DNA of 64,000 nucleotides from Brevibacillus sp. SYP-B805 (GCF_011059135.1 NZ_JAALGD010000002.1:62001-126000); one strand, 5' to 3'; positions 1-9,300 are shown, counted from the first letter of the stretch. The notes: generated by a model not told the origin, from the letters alone. Numbers and translations are program-made.

Positions 1-250
1 CCGCCAGCGCCCCGAACACCAGACGCTTCCCTGGCTTTTCTCCCTTTTTCCTGTTCCGCCACACTACGAAGAGAATCCCCGTCACGATCAGGTACGGTCC
101 CAGCACGGCGGGAACGCTGACGATACTGAACGATGAATGAAGCAGATCGATGACGAGGTTGTAACACATGTACAGCGCGACATACATCACAATGCCCACC
201 GTCAAGGCCAACTTCCAGATCAGCTTTTTGGCAAATTCCGCATCAATCAT
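1..250 (-). CDS. Small membrane protein, 3' end cut by window edge
   Basis: The frame opens with ATG at 250 behind a good Shine-Dalgarno site (GAGAGGAG, 5-nt spacing) and runs off the left edge without a stop, giving 83 visible residues (MIDAEFAKKLIWK...). Two hydrophobic stretches (about residues 13-33 and 43-62), the second followed by a basic RNRKKGEK segment, suggest two membrane helices with a cytoplasmic loop. I recognise no family and assign no function. It is transcribed in the same direction as the sigma/anti-sigma pair to its right but is separated from it by a terminator at 374-412, so it is probably its own unit. Confidence 0.6.
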   Translation of the reverse strand, partial: MIDAEFAKKLIWKLALTVGIVMYVALYMCYNLVIDLLHSSFSIVSVPAVLGPYLIVTGILFVVWRNRKKGEKPGKRLVFGALA

Positions 251-373
251 GGGTACTCCTCTCGCCTGTTTTCCGGCAACGTTTTCATAAATGAAATGTA
301 ACATAAAAAATGCAAAAAATGTCAATCAGGGTTATAGAATGAAACCCTGACACGGATCGCACCGGGTTCTTGA

Positions 374-412
374 AGAAAAAAGCGGATGTGCCGCTGCGGC
401 TGCATCCGCTCA
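374..412 (-). terminator. Rho-independent terminator of the anti-sigma gene
   Basis: Arms AGCGGATG (381-388) and CATCCGCT (403-410) close a 14-nt loop and are followed on the minus strand by a T tract. The stem includes the stop codon of the upstream gene. Confidence 0.75.
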
Positions 413-1405
413 GTTGGACCGAACCCGTTCCTTGATCTTTTCCACCACTTTGGCGGGAAACATCTGCTCGATGCTCGGCCAGTATTGCTCCCCACCTGCC
501 GGCAGCCGATGCCCCACCACCCGGTAGCTGCTGCCGTCAAACGCGATGTCAAATCGCGCAGGCGCATCGACTCCGGAAGAATTATACGGTTCCTCGGCCA
601 ATACGGAGACCCATGCATAGACCGTCTTGTGCTCGGCGTCGGGACTCTCCATGCCCAACAGCTCCAGCCCGATCCGATTCTCCTTTGATCCCCCGCCGAA
701 GTCCTTGTGCGACTGCAGATAGCGGGTAATCAGGGGTTCCACCAGGCTTCTGTTGGCCGGAGAAACACCGGGCTTCACCTCGACAAAGACCAGGCCAAAA
801 TGTTTGCCGCCGGAGAGCACCTGCAGCTTCCAAATCCCCGGCTCCGGGAGGACGATCGATGACGGGAAATGGGCATCCGCATCATACAGCCTCCCCCCTA
901 CCTCCCAGGTGCCCAGATCCTTGCGCACGCCCTGTTCGTTGACGGCGACAATCTGCACCTCTTTGGCAACCGCCCCGTTGAGCAGCCACATCACCTTTTG
1001 CGCTTGCCCCTCATAGAACTCTTCGGTCATGATCCGCACCGGTTTTGTCCCATAGTAGGTGAAAGCATGCTGCCCGTAGGATTCTGTGTAACTGGGCGAT
1101 GGCTTCCACAACGTGGGGACGTGCCAGACGGCTCCCGGAAGGATCGGCTCGGTTTCCTTATGAGGCTGACCGGTTTCCCGCTCGAAAGGAGGTCCCGCCG
1201 GTGCAAGCAGCGGAGAGACGGCCAGGATGGCCAGCGCCACCGCGGCAGGTACCAGCAAAGAGAAGGGGAACCCTCCCTTCCTCCTGCCCTTGCGCCGGAT
1301 GCGCTCCCACACCCGCCGTTCCATCTCCGGGGTAAACGAGCGATCGCGAAGCAGCGTGGCATCGGCGGTTTCCTTCAAGTGGCGGAGCGATTGTTCCACA
1401 TCCAT
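410..1405 (-). CDS. Membrane-anchored anti-sigma-like protein partnered with an ECF sigma factor
   Basis: 331 aa from ATG 1405 (MDVEQSLRHLKE...), chosen because GGGAGGAGGGGAAGGA precedes it. A longer upstream frame would overlap the sigma gene almost completely. The N-terminal 60 residues are charged and cytoplasmic, a single membrane helix follows (about residues 48-68, FSLLVPAAVALAILAV), and the rest is a beta-rich extracytoplasmic domain (resembles DUF4871-type Ig-like domains; family call uncertain). The start lies 31 bp inside the end of the sigma gene, so the two are translationally coupled. That layout is typical of a sigma factor and the membrane protein that sequesters it. The anti-sigma role is inferred from topology and context. 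No zinc-binding His/Cys motif is visible. Confidence 0.7.
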   Translation of the reverse strand: MDVEQSLRHLKETADATLLRDRSFTPEMERRVWERIRRKGRRKGGFPFSLLVPAAVALAILAVSPLLAPAGPPFERETGQPHKETEPILPGAVWHVPTLWKPSPSYTESYGQHAFTYYGTKPVRIMTEEFYEGQAQKVMWLLNGAVAKEVQIVAVNEQGVRKDLGTWEVGGRLYDADAHFPSSIVLPEPGIWKLQVLSGGKHFGLVFVEVKPGVSPANRSLVEPLITRYLQSHKDFGGGSKENRIGLELLGMESPDAEHKTVYAWVSVLAEEPYNSSGVDAPARFDIAFDGSSYRVVGHRLPAGGEQYWPSIEQMFPAKVVEKIKERVRSN

Positions 1406-1914
1406 TCCTTCCCCTCCTCCCTGGTCATGAGCGCTTTCAATTGCTGGCGGGCCCGATGCAGCTTCGTCCGCACCGCCCCTTCCGACGTTCCCAAAATCTC
1501 CGCAATCTCCGCCGTCGACAGTTCGGCGTAATAATGCAGGGCGATCACCTGGCGGTATGCCGGCGCCAGCTTCATCACCTGCCGGACGATGCCCTCTCTT
1601 TCCAGATTCGCCAGCACCTCGGCTTCCACCGTCCGCTCGGCCGTACAGTCGGCAAGCGGTTTCAGCAACAGGTTGCGGAACGACCAGGAACGGAGATAAC
1701 CTTTGCACTCATTCACCGCAATCCGGTAGATCCAGGTGTGCATGGCGCTTTCTCCGCGAAAATCGGCAAGGTGGCGGTACACCTTCACAAACACATCCTG
1801 GGTAATGTCTTCCGCAAGTGAGGGATCCTTGACGAAAAAGCAGACGAGTCGCAGAATCCGGGTGCCGTACTCGCGCATCACTTGTTCGAAGCGGGCATCT
1901 TTCGTCTGTTGCAA
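1375..1914 (-). CDS. ECF-type RNA polymerase sigma factor
   Basis: 179 aa. Region 2 is visible at about residues 10-75 (RILRLVCFFVKD, DITQDVFVKVYRHL, STWIYRIAVNE-like HTWIYRIAVNECK), and region 4 at about 110-165 (YRQVIALHYYAELSTAEIAEILGTSEGAVRTKLHRAR), the usual two-domain ECF build with no sigma-1 or sigma-3. Start: TTG 1914 has no clear ribosome site. CTG at 1932 has AAGGGAG at 9-nt spacing and may be the true start. A TGTAAC motif lies upstream (2003-2008, minus strand), of the kind seen at -35 of ECF-dependent promoters, so autoregulation is possible. Coupled to the membrane protein downstream, which is probably its anti-sigma factor. Stimulus and regulon unknown. Confidence 0.88.
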   Translation of the reverse strand: MQQTKDARFEQVMREYGTRILRLVCFFVKDPSLAEDITQDVFVKVYRHLADFRGESAMHTWIYRIAVNECKGYLRSWSFRNLLLKPLADCTAERTVEAEVLANLEREGIVRQVMKLAPAYRQVIALHYYAELSTAEIAEILGTSEGAVRTKLHRARQQLKALMTREEGKEWMWNNRSAT

Positions 1915-2020
1915 GGTATCCAGATCGTCCAGCGTGCCTCACTCCCTTCGCAAGCGGTTTCTCCCCGCCTGCCCTTCTGTTAGATGCAGCAGAAGCAAAC
2001 CTGTTACACGGAAAAATAAC

Positions 2021-2061
2021 AGAAAAGACGCAGAAGATCCTGTGCGGACCCGCTGCGTCTT
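2021..2061 (-). terminator. Terminator of the M24 peptidase gene
   Basis: Perfect 9-bp arms AAGACGCAG (2025-2033) and CTGCGTCTT (2053-2061) followed on the minus strand by TTTTCTG, 14 bp after the stop codon. Confidence 0.8.
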
Positions 2062-2075
2062 GCTTTTCCTCTTGT

Positions 2076-3167
2076 CTAGCCGATGACGGTCAATTCCTTG
2101 GGGAAGCTGGTTAACACTTCACACCCTGTCTCGGTCACCAGCACGTTGTCTTCAATCCGTACGCCGCCGACGCCCGGCAGATAAATGCCCGGTTCAATCG
2201 TGAAGACCATTCCCGGCCGCAGCGCATCCTGATTCTTGCCGTGGACGGAGGGATATTCATGCACATCCATCCCCATGCCGTGGCCCAGGCGGTGTGTGAA
2301 GTACTCCCCATACCCTTTTGCCGCGATCAGATCACGGGCCGTCTTGTCCAGGCTCGCCAGGGCAGCGCCGGGACGGACCGCTTCAATCGCTGCCAGATTG
2401 GCTGCGAGAACGGTTTGGTAGATCTCTTTCTGCCGCTCGTTGATCTCCCCTACGGCAAACGTGCGGGTGATATCCGAGACATAGCCATCAAGCGCCACCC
2501 CCATATCGAAGAGAAGCAGCTCCCCTTCCCGAATCGTGCGATCGCCCGGATGGCCGTGGGGCAGCGCCGAATTTTCTCCCGCCAGCACCATCGTGCTGAA
2601 CGACGGCCCTTCGGCTCCCATGCGCTTCATTAGGTACTCCAGCTCAGCCACAAGCTCCAGCTCGGTGACGCCCGCCTTTACTTTTTTCAATCCTTCCGCC
2701 AGCACCTTTTCCACGACATCGATGGCTTTTCGGATGCGGGCCACCTCGTCGGGCGACTTGATCATCCTCATCTCCTGCAAGGGCGCTTCCAGATCCACAT
2801 ATGTTTCGGCTTCCAGCGCCGCAGCCAGCGCTTCATACCGGTTGACGGTCAAATGGCTTTTTTCCAGCCCCACCCGTTGCAATCGGCCTTTCAACAGCCG
2901 CTTCACAACCTCATAGGGATTGTCCGTATCGCTGTGCGTGGCGATCTGCTTGACGCTTGACGCCTGTTCCGCCGCTTCACGGTCCAAGGCCGGCACCACC
3001 AGCGTCGGCTCGCCGTCGGAAGGGATGATCAGCCCCAGAAAACGCTCATGCGGTTCGCTGAAAAAGCCCGTCAGGTAATAGACATGTTTGGGCAAAGTGA
3101 TGATAGCTGCATCCAGCTGATGGGCTGCCATGAATGTACGCAGTTGCTGCAAACGGGATTCTGTCAT
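2076..3167 (-). CDS. M24 family Xaa-Pro dipeptidase/aminopeptidase
   Basis: 363 aa from ATG 3167 (AGGTGG at 5-nt spacing; an in-frame GTG lies 9 bp upstream). N-terminal creatinase-like domain to about residue 125, then the pita-bread catalytic domain. The dinuclear-metal ligands of the family are present in order: the two Asp of FDMGVALDGYVSDITRTF, His of HRLGHGMGMDVHEYP, Glu of FTIEPGIY and Glu of VRIEDNVLV. Expected to remove residues next to proline in peptides imported into the cytoplasm, which fits its position beside a peptide importer. No signal peptide. Monocistronic, with its own terminator. Could equally be labelled YqhT/YkvY-like; exact substrate preference cannot be read from sequence. 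Confidence 0.9.
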   Translation of the reverse strand: MTESRLQQLRTFMAAHQLDAAIITLPKHVYYLTGFFSEPHERFLGLIIPSDGEPTLVVPALDREAAEQASSVKQIATHSDTDNPYEVVKRLLKGRLQRVGLEKSHLTVNRYEALAAALEAETYVDLEAPLQEMRMIKSPDEVARIRKAIDVVEKVLAEGLKKVKAGVTELELVAELEYLMKRMGAEGPSFSTMVLAGENSALPHGHPGDRTIREGELLLFDMGVALDGYVSDITRTFAVGEINERQKEIYQTVLAANLAAIEAVRPGAALASLDKTARDLIAAKGYGEYFTHRLGHGMGMDVHEYPSVHGKNQDALRPGMVFTIEPGIYLPGVGGVRIEDNVLVTETGCEVLTSFPKELTVIG

Positions 3168-3283
3168 CAGTTCCACCTACTTATCCAGTAATACTCCGAA
3201 CATATCATACTTCCCGAAAGAACTGAAGAGAAAACAAAAGAAGTTTCCATAAACCGGCCAGCATATGCGCGTAGATGTGACGT

Positions 3284-3319
3284 GAAAAGCCTTCCTCCCT
3301 GGCAGGAAAAAGGCTTTTC
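3284..3319 (-). terminator. Terminator at the end of the opp operon
   Basis: Perfect 10-bp arms GAAAAGCCTT (3284-3293) and AAGGCTTTTC (3310-3319), just after the oppC stop codon at 3333. Confidence 0.8.
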
Positions 3320-3332
3320 ATGCAAAAATCGA

Positions 3333-4226
3333 TCAGTTTTTCATGCGCGGGTCGAGGGCATCGCGCAAACCGTCTCCGATCAGGTTGAAGCCCAGAACGG
3401 TCAGCATGATGGAGAGACCCGGGAAGATCAGGTTCCATGGCGCTTTTTGAATGTACTGCCGGGAGTCGGCCAGCATCTTGCCCCATTCCGGTTCCGGCGG
3501 CTGTGCCCCCAGCCCGAGGAAGCCCAGCGCCGCCGCCTCGATAATCGCCGTGGCAATGCCGAGCGTGCCGGTCACGATGATCGGCGCGAGGCTGTTCGGC
3601 AGAATGTGCTGCAGGATGATGCGCGAATCCTTCATCCCGAGCGCACGCGCCGCCATGACGAACTCTTCTTCCTTCAGGCTGAGCACCCGCGACCGCACGA
3701 GCCGTCCGAAGGTGGGGATGTTGATGATGGAAATGGCGATCAGCGCATTCTGCAAGGACGGCCCCAGAATGGCCACAATCGCGATCGCCAGCAAAATGCT
3801 GGGAAAGGCAAGCATGACATCGAAAATCCGGGAGATCAGCATATCGATCCAGCGGCCATAGTAGCCGGCGACAAGACCGAGCGCGGTCCCCACCACGATG
3901 GAACCCAGGACGGAAAACGTTCCCACCCACAGCGAGATGCGGGCGCCGTACACGACGCGGGTGAAGACATCCCGGCCGTTGTAATCCGTTCCGAACCAGT
4001 GTTCGGAGGAAGGCGGCTTGTTTTTCAGCAAGAGCTCCCCTTCATCATACTTGTAGTGGGTCAGCAGAGGAGCAAAGATGGCCACCAGGATGAAGAAGAA
4101 AATGATGACAAAGCCGGCGATGGCGGCCTTGTTTTTCCGCAGCGCTCTCCAGGCATCGCGCCATGGGGAGGATACCGGTTCTTCCATGGGCTTGCCGGTC
4201 GAGGTTTGTACGGTTATGTCTGCCAT
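3333..4226 (-). CDS. oppC: Peptide ABC transporter permease, OppC/DppC type
   Basis: 297 aa from ATG 4226 (AAGGAGG at 4241-4235, good spacing; an in-frame extension to 4274 has no ribosome site and overlaps oppB). The N-terminal cytoplasmic tail is followed by a first membrane helix (AAIAGFVIIFFFILVAIFAPL), an external loop with the HWFGTDYNGRDVFTRVVYGARISL signature of the OppC N-terminal domain, and five more helices. The EAA loop that docks the ATPase is visible as EEFVMAARALGMKDSRIILQHILPN. Last gene of oppDFABC, 13 bp after oppB. Pairs with OppB to form the channel for oligo- or dipeptides. Confidence 0.93.
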   Translation of the reverse strand: MADITVQTSTGKPMEEPVSSPWRDAWRALRKNKAAIAGFVIIFFFILVAIFAPLLTHYKYDEGELLLKNKPPSSEHWFGTDYNGRDVFTRVVYGARISLWVGTFSVLGSIVVGTALGLVAGYYGRWIDMLISRIFDVMLAFPSILLAIAIVAILGPSLQNALIAISIINIPTFGRLVRSRVLSLKEEEFVMAARALGMKDSRIILQHILPNSLAPIIVTGTLGIATAIIEAAALGFLGLGAQPPEPEWGKMLADSRQYIQKAPWNLIFPGLSIMLTVLGFNLIGDGLRDALDPRMKN

Positions 4227-4239
4227 AGCGGAACCCTCC

Positions 4240-5250
4240 TTAGCGGTATTTGATGCGCGGATCGACATAGGCATACAGGAGGTCGACCAGCAGATTGATC
4301 AGGACAAAGATGGTGGCGATGACCAGAATGCCCGATTGAATCACCGGATAGTCCCGGTTTCCGATCGCCGTATAGATATACCGGCCGATCCCCGGCCACC
4401 CGAAGATGGTCTCGGTCAGCACCGCTCCGCCAAGCAGGAGCCCTGTCTGCAGGCCGATGACCGTCAAGACGGGGATCAGGGCGTTTTTCAGGGCATGCTT
4501 GTAAATCACGAAAAATTGCCCAAGCCCTTTCGCCCGTGCCGTGCGGATGTAATCGGAACGCATCACCTCCAGCATGCTGGAGCGGGTGATCCGGGCGATA
4601 ATCGCCATCGGGATCGTCCCGAGCGCAATGCTCGGCAGGATCAGGTGATCGATCACATCGCGGAGTTGGTCCCATTTCCCGGCGATGATCGTGTCAATTA
4701 TATAAAAATGCGTAATCGCCATGACCGGATCACGCGTACTGTCTCGTCCAACGGAAGGCAGCCATTTCAGTTCCTGGGCGAACAGCCATTGTTCCATGAG
4801 GCCCAGCCAGAAAATCGGCATCGAAACGCCGATCAACGCTACCAGCATCGCAATGTAATCAAACCAGGAATTCTGTTTCCACGCAGAGATGATCCCTGCA
4901 TTGACTCCGATGATAATGGCAAACAGCATGCTGAACACCGTCAGTTCCGCTGTCGCCGCCAGATACGGTCCGATCTCCTGGCTAATCGGCACTTTTGTAT
5001 GCAGCGACACGCCCAGATTGCCGGTAAGAATATCCTTCAGATAATGAAAATACTGCAAATACCAGGGCTGATTCAAACCGAGCGCTTCGCGCAGCTCTTC
5101 AACCGCCTTGGCACTCGCCCTCTCTCCCAAAATGGTAAGCGCCGGGTCTCCCGGGATGGCGTGAATGATGGAAAACACCACGATGGACATGCCAAACAGC
5201 ACAGGGATGAGCATAAGGATTCTTCGTATGGTGTAGGACAGCAATGCCAT
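4240..5250 (-). CDS. oppB: Peptide ABC transporter permease, OppB/DppB type
   Basis: 336 aa from ATG 5250. Six membrane helices beginning with TIRRILMLIPVLFGMSIVVF, and a typical EAA loop (DYIRTARAKGLGQFFVIYKHALKN). Start unclear: GAGGAG abuts the ATG directly but sits 6 nt from an in-frame TTG at 5244, which would give the common MLSYTIRRI start. An upstream ATG at 5274 lies in the T tract of the oppA-oppB hairpin and has no ribosome site. The EAA region between helices and the total length fit the family. Forms the membrane channel with OppC. Confidence 0.92.
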   Translation of the reverse strand: MALLSYTIRRILMLIPVLFGMSIVVFSIIHAIPGDPALTILGERASAKAVEELREALGLNQPWYLQYFHYLKDILTGNLGVSLHTKVPISQEIGPYLAATAELTVFSMLFAIIIGVNAGIISAWKQNSWFDYIAMLVALIGVSMPIFWLGLMEQWLFAQELKWLPSVGRDSTRDPVMAITHFYIIDTIIAGKWDQLRDVIDHLILPSIALGTIPMAIIARITRSSMLEVMRSDYIRTARAKGLGQFFVIYKHALKNALIPVLTVIGLQTGLLLGGAVLTETIFGWPGIGRYIYTAIGNRDYPVIQSGILVIATIFVLINLLVDLLYAYVDPRIKYR

Positions 5251-5286
5251 CTCCTCGCTTTCCTCATAAATCATGACGAAAAAATA

Positions 5287-5331
5287 CCCCGCCCGACTCA
5301 GATTTGTTGCTGGCGTCGGGCGGGGCCCCAA
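5287..5331 (-). terminator. oppA-oppB intercistronic terminator/attenuator; truncated copy of repeat R1
   Basis: Arms CCCCGCCCGAC (5287-5297) and GTCGGGCGGGG (5315-5325) are perfectly complementary over 11 bp and are followed on the minus strand by TATTTTTT. Placed between the binding-protein gene and the permease genes, it would lower permease expression relative to OppA, a common arrangement. The stretch TTGCTGGCGTCGGGCGGGG plus the GCCCCAAAC after it matches the 3' end of the dispersed repeat R1 seen at 38.4 and 61.2 kb, and the left arm matches its 5' end. This looks like an R1 copy that has lost its centre and now works as a terminator. Confidence 0.75.
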
Positions 5332-5424
5332 ACACTAGAACCAGTCTTCGCAGATTGTCCCACGCTGCGTGGAGAAAAGGGCAAGAAGAGGCGCTTCCCT
5401 TACCCTTTTCGCTCAATCTGTCCG

Positions 5425-7086
5425 TTATTGCTGAATGTCAACCTTCTCCAGGCTCTCGGAACCTTTCGGATGCGGTTTGTAGTTGATGACGTTCGCTTTC
5501 GCGGCAAGCGCAGGCGTGGAGTGCGCCAGCGGTACCATCGGCACGTCCTTGAAGATAATCTCTTGCACTTGCTTGTACAGTTTTTCGCGTTCTTCCTTGG
5601 ATGTGGCGGATTGGGCCTGCATCAGCAGCTTGTGGGCCTCTTCGTTTGCCCAGCGCGTACGGTTGTTGCCGCCGATGTTGTTTTTGTCAAGCAGGGTGGC
5701 CAGGAAGTTGTCAGGGTCGCCGTTGTCGCCCGTCCAGCCGAGCAAGAAGATCTCCTGCTCACCCTTCTTGGTCTTGTCAAGGTAGGTTGCCCATTCCATC
5801 GTGACGATCTCAGCATCCACGCCGATTTTCTTGAAATCCTGCTGGATGGCTTCCGCGATCTTCACACCGTCCGGCATGTACGGACGCGGAACCGGCATCG
5901 CCCAGAACTTGATCTTGAAGCCGTTCGGGTAACCGGCCTCTTTCAGCAGCTCTTTCGCCTTGTCAAGGTTAAACTCGCGGTCTTTGATATCGCTGTTATA
6001 GCCCCAAATGGACGGAGGCAGCGGGTTTACAGCAGGTTGACCAAGACCGGCAAAGAACGATTCCACGATCGCCGGCTTGTTGATGGCGTAAGCGAGGGCT
6101 TCGCGCACTTTCGGGTTGTCAAGCGGCTTCTTCTCCACGTTAAAGCCCACAAAACCGATGTTCATGGAAGGACGCAGGATCAGCTGCAGATCCTTGTTGT
6201 CTTTCACCGTTTGGGCGTCGTCCGGGTTCAGGCCGTCCATCAGGTCGATCTCGCCGGAAGTCAGCGCGGTCAGACGGGCGGTGTTCTCCGGAATCACCTT
6301 GAACACCAGCTTGTCCAGTTTCGGATAGCCTTTTTGCCAGTAGTCCGGGTTTTTCTCCAGCGTAATGGTGTCATTGCGCTTCCATTCCACAAACTTGAAC
6401 GGACCGGTACCAACCGGATGCTCGTTGAACTTCTCCGGCCCCATCTCTTTCAGCGCGGTGGGAGATGCGATCGCGAAGCAGGACATCCCCAGGTTTTGGA
6501 GGAACGGAGCCAGCGGACGGTTCAGGGTAAACTTCACCGTGTACGGATCCACGACATCGACGGATTTGATCACATGGGTTTCGTCTCCCTTGTAGCCGCC
6601 GAACATGTCGTTGTAGTATTCAAAGCCTTCCTTGTTATGTAGCGGGTTGTTCTTGTCCATCCAGCGGTCAAAATTGAACTTCACCGCTTCTGCGTTGAAG
6701 TCGGTGCCATCATGGAACTTCACGCCTTGACGGAGCGTAAAGGTATAGGTCAGACCGTCCGGGGAAACCTCCCATTTTTCGGCCAGGCCCGGCACTACGT
6801 TGGTATTGTCTTCTTCGTAAGAAACCAGGGTGTCAAAAATATTTTCCGTAACCTTGAAGGATTCGCCGTCCGTGACGGTAATCGGGTCCAAGCCGACGGA
6901 ATCGCCGCCGCGGCCGACGATCAGCTGCTTCGGACCGGTTTGCGCCGGTTCAGCCGCCGGTGCGGGCTGTTGGGATTGCTGGTTGTTTGCGGATTGCTGC
7001 GTCTCTTGCCCACCGCCGCAGCCGGCAAGCGCCATCGAGAGCGCCAGCAGACCGGCGAACGCAGCCGTTAGCATTCTTTTTTTCAT
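5425..7086 (-). CDS. oppA: Peptide ABC transporter substrate-binding lipoprotein
   Basis: 553 aa. Type-II signal peptide with lipobox (MKKRMLTAAFAGLLALS then LAGC, lipidated Cys 23), then a Gln/Pro/Ala-rich linker (residues 26-50) and a family-5 solute-binding domain. Family signatures include the NIFDTLVSYEEDNTNVVPGL start, VKFHDGTDFNAEAVKFNFDR and the C-terminal EERxKLYKQVQEIIFKDVPMVPL region. Anchored on the outer face of the membrane, it captures peptides and delivers them to OppBC. GGGGGAG precedes the ATG. A hairpin after the gene separates it from oppB. DppE-like (dipeptide) versus OppA-like (oligopeptide) preference cannot be decided by reading alone. Confidence 0.93.
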   Translation of the reverse strand: MKKRMLTAAFAGLLALSMALAGCGGGQETQQSANNQQSQQPAPAAEPAQTGPKQLIVGRGGDSVGLDPITVTDGESFKVTENIFDTLVSYEEDNTNVVPGLAEKWEVSPDGLTYTFTLRQGVKFHDGTDFNAEAVKFNFDRWMDKNNPLHNKEGFEYYNDMFGGYKGDETHVIKSVDVVDPYTVKFTLNRPLAPFLQNLGMSCFAIASPTALKEMGPEKFNEHPVGTGPFKFVEWKRNDTITLEKNPDYWQKGYPKLDKLVFKVIPENTARLTALTSGEIDLMDGLNPDDAQTVKDNKDLQLILRPSMNIGFVGFNVEKKPLDNPKVREALAYAINKPAIVESFFAGLGQPAVNPLPPSIWGYNSDIKDREFNLDKAKELLKEAGYPNGFKIKFWAMPVPRPYMPDGVKIAEAIQQDFKKIGVDAEIVTMEWATYLDKTKKGEQEIFLLGWTGDNGDPDNFLATLLDKNNIGGNNRTRWANEEAHKLLMQAQSATSKEEREKLYKQVQEIIFKDVPMVPLAHSTPALAAKANVINYKPHPKGSESLEKVDIQQ

Positions 7087-7207
7087 AAATGAAACTCCCC
7101 CTTTTCGGTTGATCAGGCATCAGACGGAATCAGGCCAGTACAATCGTCGAGATCCGGCGCATCCCCCCTTTTTCAGTTGAACAGCCTCCTGCCCGCAATG
7201 GCCACCC

Positions 7208-8185
7208 CTATTCATGATAAAGATGGCAGGCCACGAAATGACCGTCACCGATGTCGCGAAACTCGGGCCGCACATTCGTGCAAACATCGGTCGCATGCGG
7301 ACAGCGGGTGCGGAAGGTGCAGCCGCTCGGCGGGTTCGCCGGACTGGGAACATCCCCCTGCAGGATGATGCGCTCCCGTTTCACGTCGGGATCCGGCGTC
7401 GGCACTGCGGACAGCAGCGCTTTCGTATAGGGGTGCAGCGGATTGTCGTACAATTGCTTGCTGGTGGTCAATTCCACCAGGCGTCCGAGGTACATCACCC
7501 CGACCCTGTCGCTGATATGGCGCACCACGCTCAGGTCATGCGCGATAAAGAGATAGGTCAGGCCCAGTTCGCGCTGCAGGTCCTGCATGAGGTTGAGCAC
7601 CTGCGACTGAATCGACACGTCGAGCGCGGAGACCGGCTCGTCGGCCACGATCAGCTTCGGATTGAGCATCAGGGCCCGGGCGATGCCGATCCGCTGCCGC
7701 TGGCCGCCGCTGAATTGGTGCGGATACCGCTTCGCATGGTAGCTGCTCAAGCCGACGACCTCCAGGATTTCGTGCACCCGTTTTTTCCTCTCCGCCGGTG
7801 TGCCGATCCCGTGGACGATCAGCGGTTCTTCCAATATCTTTTCAATATTGTGACGGGGATTGAGAGAGGCGAACGGATCCTGGAAGACGATCTGCATATC
7901 GCGGCGCATTTTGCGCATCTCTTCCTTCCCCAGGGCGGTAATCGCCTTGCCCTCAAACCATACTTCCCCGGCCGTCGGTTCAATCAGACGCAGGATGGAG
8001 CGGCCCGTGGTCGACTTGCCGCAGCCGCTTTCCCCTACCAATCCGAGGGTTTCTCCTTTTTGCACGCTGAACGAAACATCATCAACCGCTTTTACTACGC
8101 CTGTTTCACGCCCGAGGATGCCGCCCGTGATCGGATAGTATTTCTTCAGGTTTTTGACGGTCAGTAGTTCTGCTGCCACTTGCAT
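7208..8185 (-). CDS. oppF: Peptide ABC transporter ATPase, OppF/DppF type
   Basis: 325 aa ABC ATPase: Walker [15 protein letters not shown]-loop at [11 protein letters not shown], signature [14 protein letters not shown], Walker [13 protein letters not shown], switch His in IAHDLSVV. The C-terminal oligopeptide_HPY extension carries Cys residues ([15 protein letters not shown]) that bind an Fe-S cluster or zinc in this family. The AAAGGAG site sits 1 nt from ATG 8185 but 7 nt from an in-frame GTG at 8179, so the latter may be the true start (323 aa). Follows oppD by 15 nt. Pairs with OppD to power peptide import. Confidence 0.94.
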   Translation of the reverse strand: MQVAAELLTVKNLKKYYPITGGILGRETGVVKAVDDVSFSVQKGETLGLVGESGCGKSTTGRSILRLIEPTAGEVWFEGKAITALGKEEMRKMRRDMQIVFQDPFASLNPRHNIEKILEEPLIVHGIGTPAERKKRVHEILEVVGLSSYHAKRYPHQFSGGQRQRIGIARALMLNPKLIVADEPVSALDVSIQSQVLNLMQDLQRELGLTYLFIAHDLSVVRHISDRVGVMYLGRLVELTTSKQLYDNPLHPYTKALLSAVPTPDPDVKRERIILQGDVPSPANPPSGCTFRTRCPHATDVCTNVRPEFRDIGDGHFVACHLYHE

Positions 8186-8200
8186 GCTCCTTTCGGGGTT

Positions 8201-9178
8201 CTAGTCGTTCAGCCAGCAGCGGGAGCGGTGTCCTTCTCCCACGGTTTTCAGCTCAGGCATCTGTGCACGGCACTGGTCGGTCGCGTGTTCGCAGCGCGGA
8301 GCAAACCGGCAGCCCACGGTGAGCGAACCGGGTATCGGAACGTTGCCCGGAATGGAGTACAGCCGTTCTTTCGTTTCCTCCAGTTTGGGAATCGAATTGA
8401 GCAGGCCGATTGTATAGGGATGCTTCGGGTTCTTCAGGATCGTCCGCACATCCCCCTCTTCCACGATATTGCCGGCATACATGACCACCACGCGATGGCA
8501 CATCTCCGCCACCACGCCGAGATCGTGCGTGATCATCATGATGGCGGTCTGGGATTCCTTGTTCAAATGGCGCATCAGGTCGAGGATTTGCGCCTGAATG
8601 GTCACATCGAGCGCCGTGGTCGGCTCGTCGGCAATCAGGAGTTCCGGATTGCAGGCCATGGCCATCGCAATCATCACCCGCTGGCGCATCCCGCCTGACA
8701 GCTGGTGCGGATATTCATCCACGATGGCTTCCGCCCGGGGAATGCCGACCTTTTTCAGCATTTCGATCGAGCGTTCGCGCGCCTCTTTTTTGCTTGCTTT
8801 CATGTGCAGGCGAATCGCTTCGCCGATCTGATTGCCGATCGTGTAGACCGGATTGAGCGAAGTCATCGGCTCCTGGAAGATCATCGCAATCTCATTGCCG
8901 CGAATCTCGCGCATGCGCTTTTCGCTCGCGGTGACGAGATCTTCGCCTTTGAATTTAATGGAGCCCCCGACGATCTTGCCGGGAGGGTTCGGCACCAGGC
9001 GCATGACGGAAAGGGAGGTTACACTCTTTCCACAGCCGGATTCGCCCACGATCCCCAGGATTTCTCCTTGGCGGACGATTATATCAATTCCGTCTACCGC
9101 CGGGATCTGGCCTCGGTCTGTGAAAAAGTGCGTTTGCAGGTTTTCGATCTGTAGTATGGGCTGTGTCACGTAGCGCAC
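8201..9178 (-). CDS. oppD: Peptide ABC transporter ATPase, OppD/DppD type
   Basis: 325 aa ABC ATPase with Walker [29 protein letters not shown], signature [14 protein letters not shown], Walker [12 protein letters not shown], switch His in [12 protein letters not shown] and the C-terminal Cys-containing extension ([15 protein letters not shown]). First gene of oppDFABC and preceded by a strong vegetative promoter at 9233-9261. Start: GTG 9178 abuts the ribosome site AAGAGAGG, whereas GTG 9169 has about 9-nt spacing and may be preferred. Confidence 0.94.
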   Translation of the reverse strand: MRYVTQPILQIENLQTHFFTDRGQIPAVDGIDIIVRQGEILGIVGESGCGKSVTSLSVMRLVPNPPGKIVGGSIKFKGEDLVTASEKRMREIRGNEIAMIFQEPMTSLNPVYTIGNQIGEAIRLHMKASKKEARERSIEMLKKVGIPRAEAIVDEYPHQLSGGMRQRVMIAMAMACNPELLIADEPTTALDVTIQAQILDLMRHLNKESQTAIMMITHDLGVVAEMCHRVVVMYAGNIVEEGDVRTILKNPKHPYTIGLLNSIPKLEETKERLYSIPGNVPIPGSLTVGCRFAPRCEHATDQCRAQMPELKTVGEGHRSRCWLND

Positions 9179-9232
9179 CTCTCTTGCCGACGATTGAACG
9201 ATTTATTGTGTAATCAATTACCAACTGTGACC

Positions 9233-9261
9233 ATTATGCCATGTACCCAATATTTTCGCAA
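9233..9261 (-). promoter_or_regulatory. Vegetative (sigma-A type) promoter of oppDFABC
   Basis: Minus strand: -35 TTGCGA (9261-9256), 17-bp spacer, -10 CATAAT (9238-9233). It lies 55-80 bp before oppD. Confidence 0.65.
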
Positions 9262-9300
9262 CATATGAAATTCACACTATTATTACTTGACAAAACAGAA

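Noticed and set aside
4078-6642. An 854-codon plus-strand open frame across the opp genes
   Set aside because: It lies antisense to oppC, oppB and oppA, has no domain or ribosome site, and is His/Arg/Gln-rich in the way expected of the complementary strand of G+C-rich genes.
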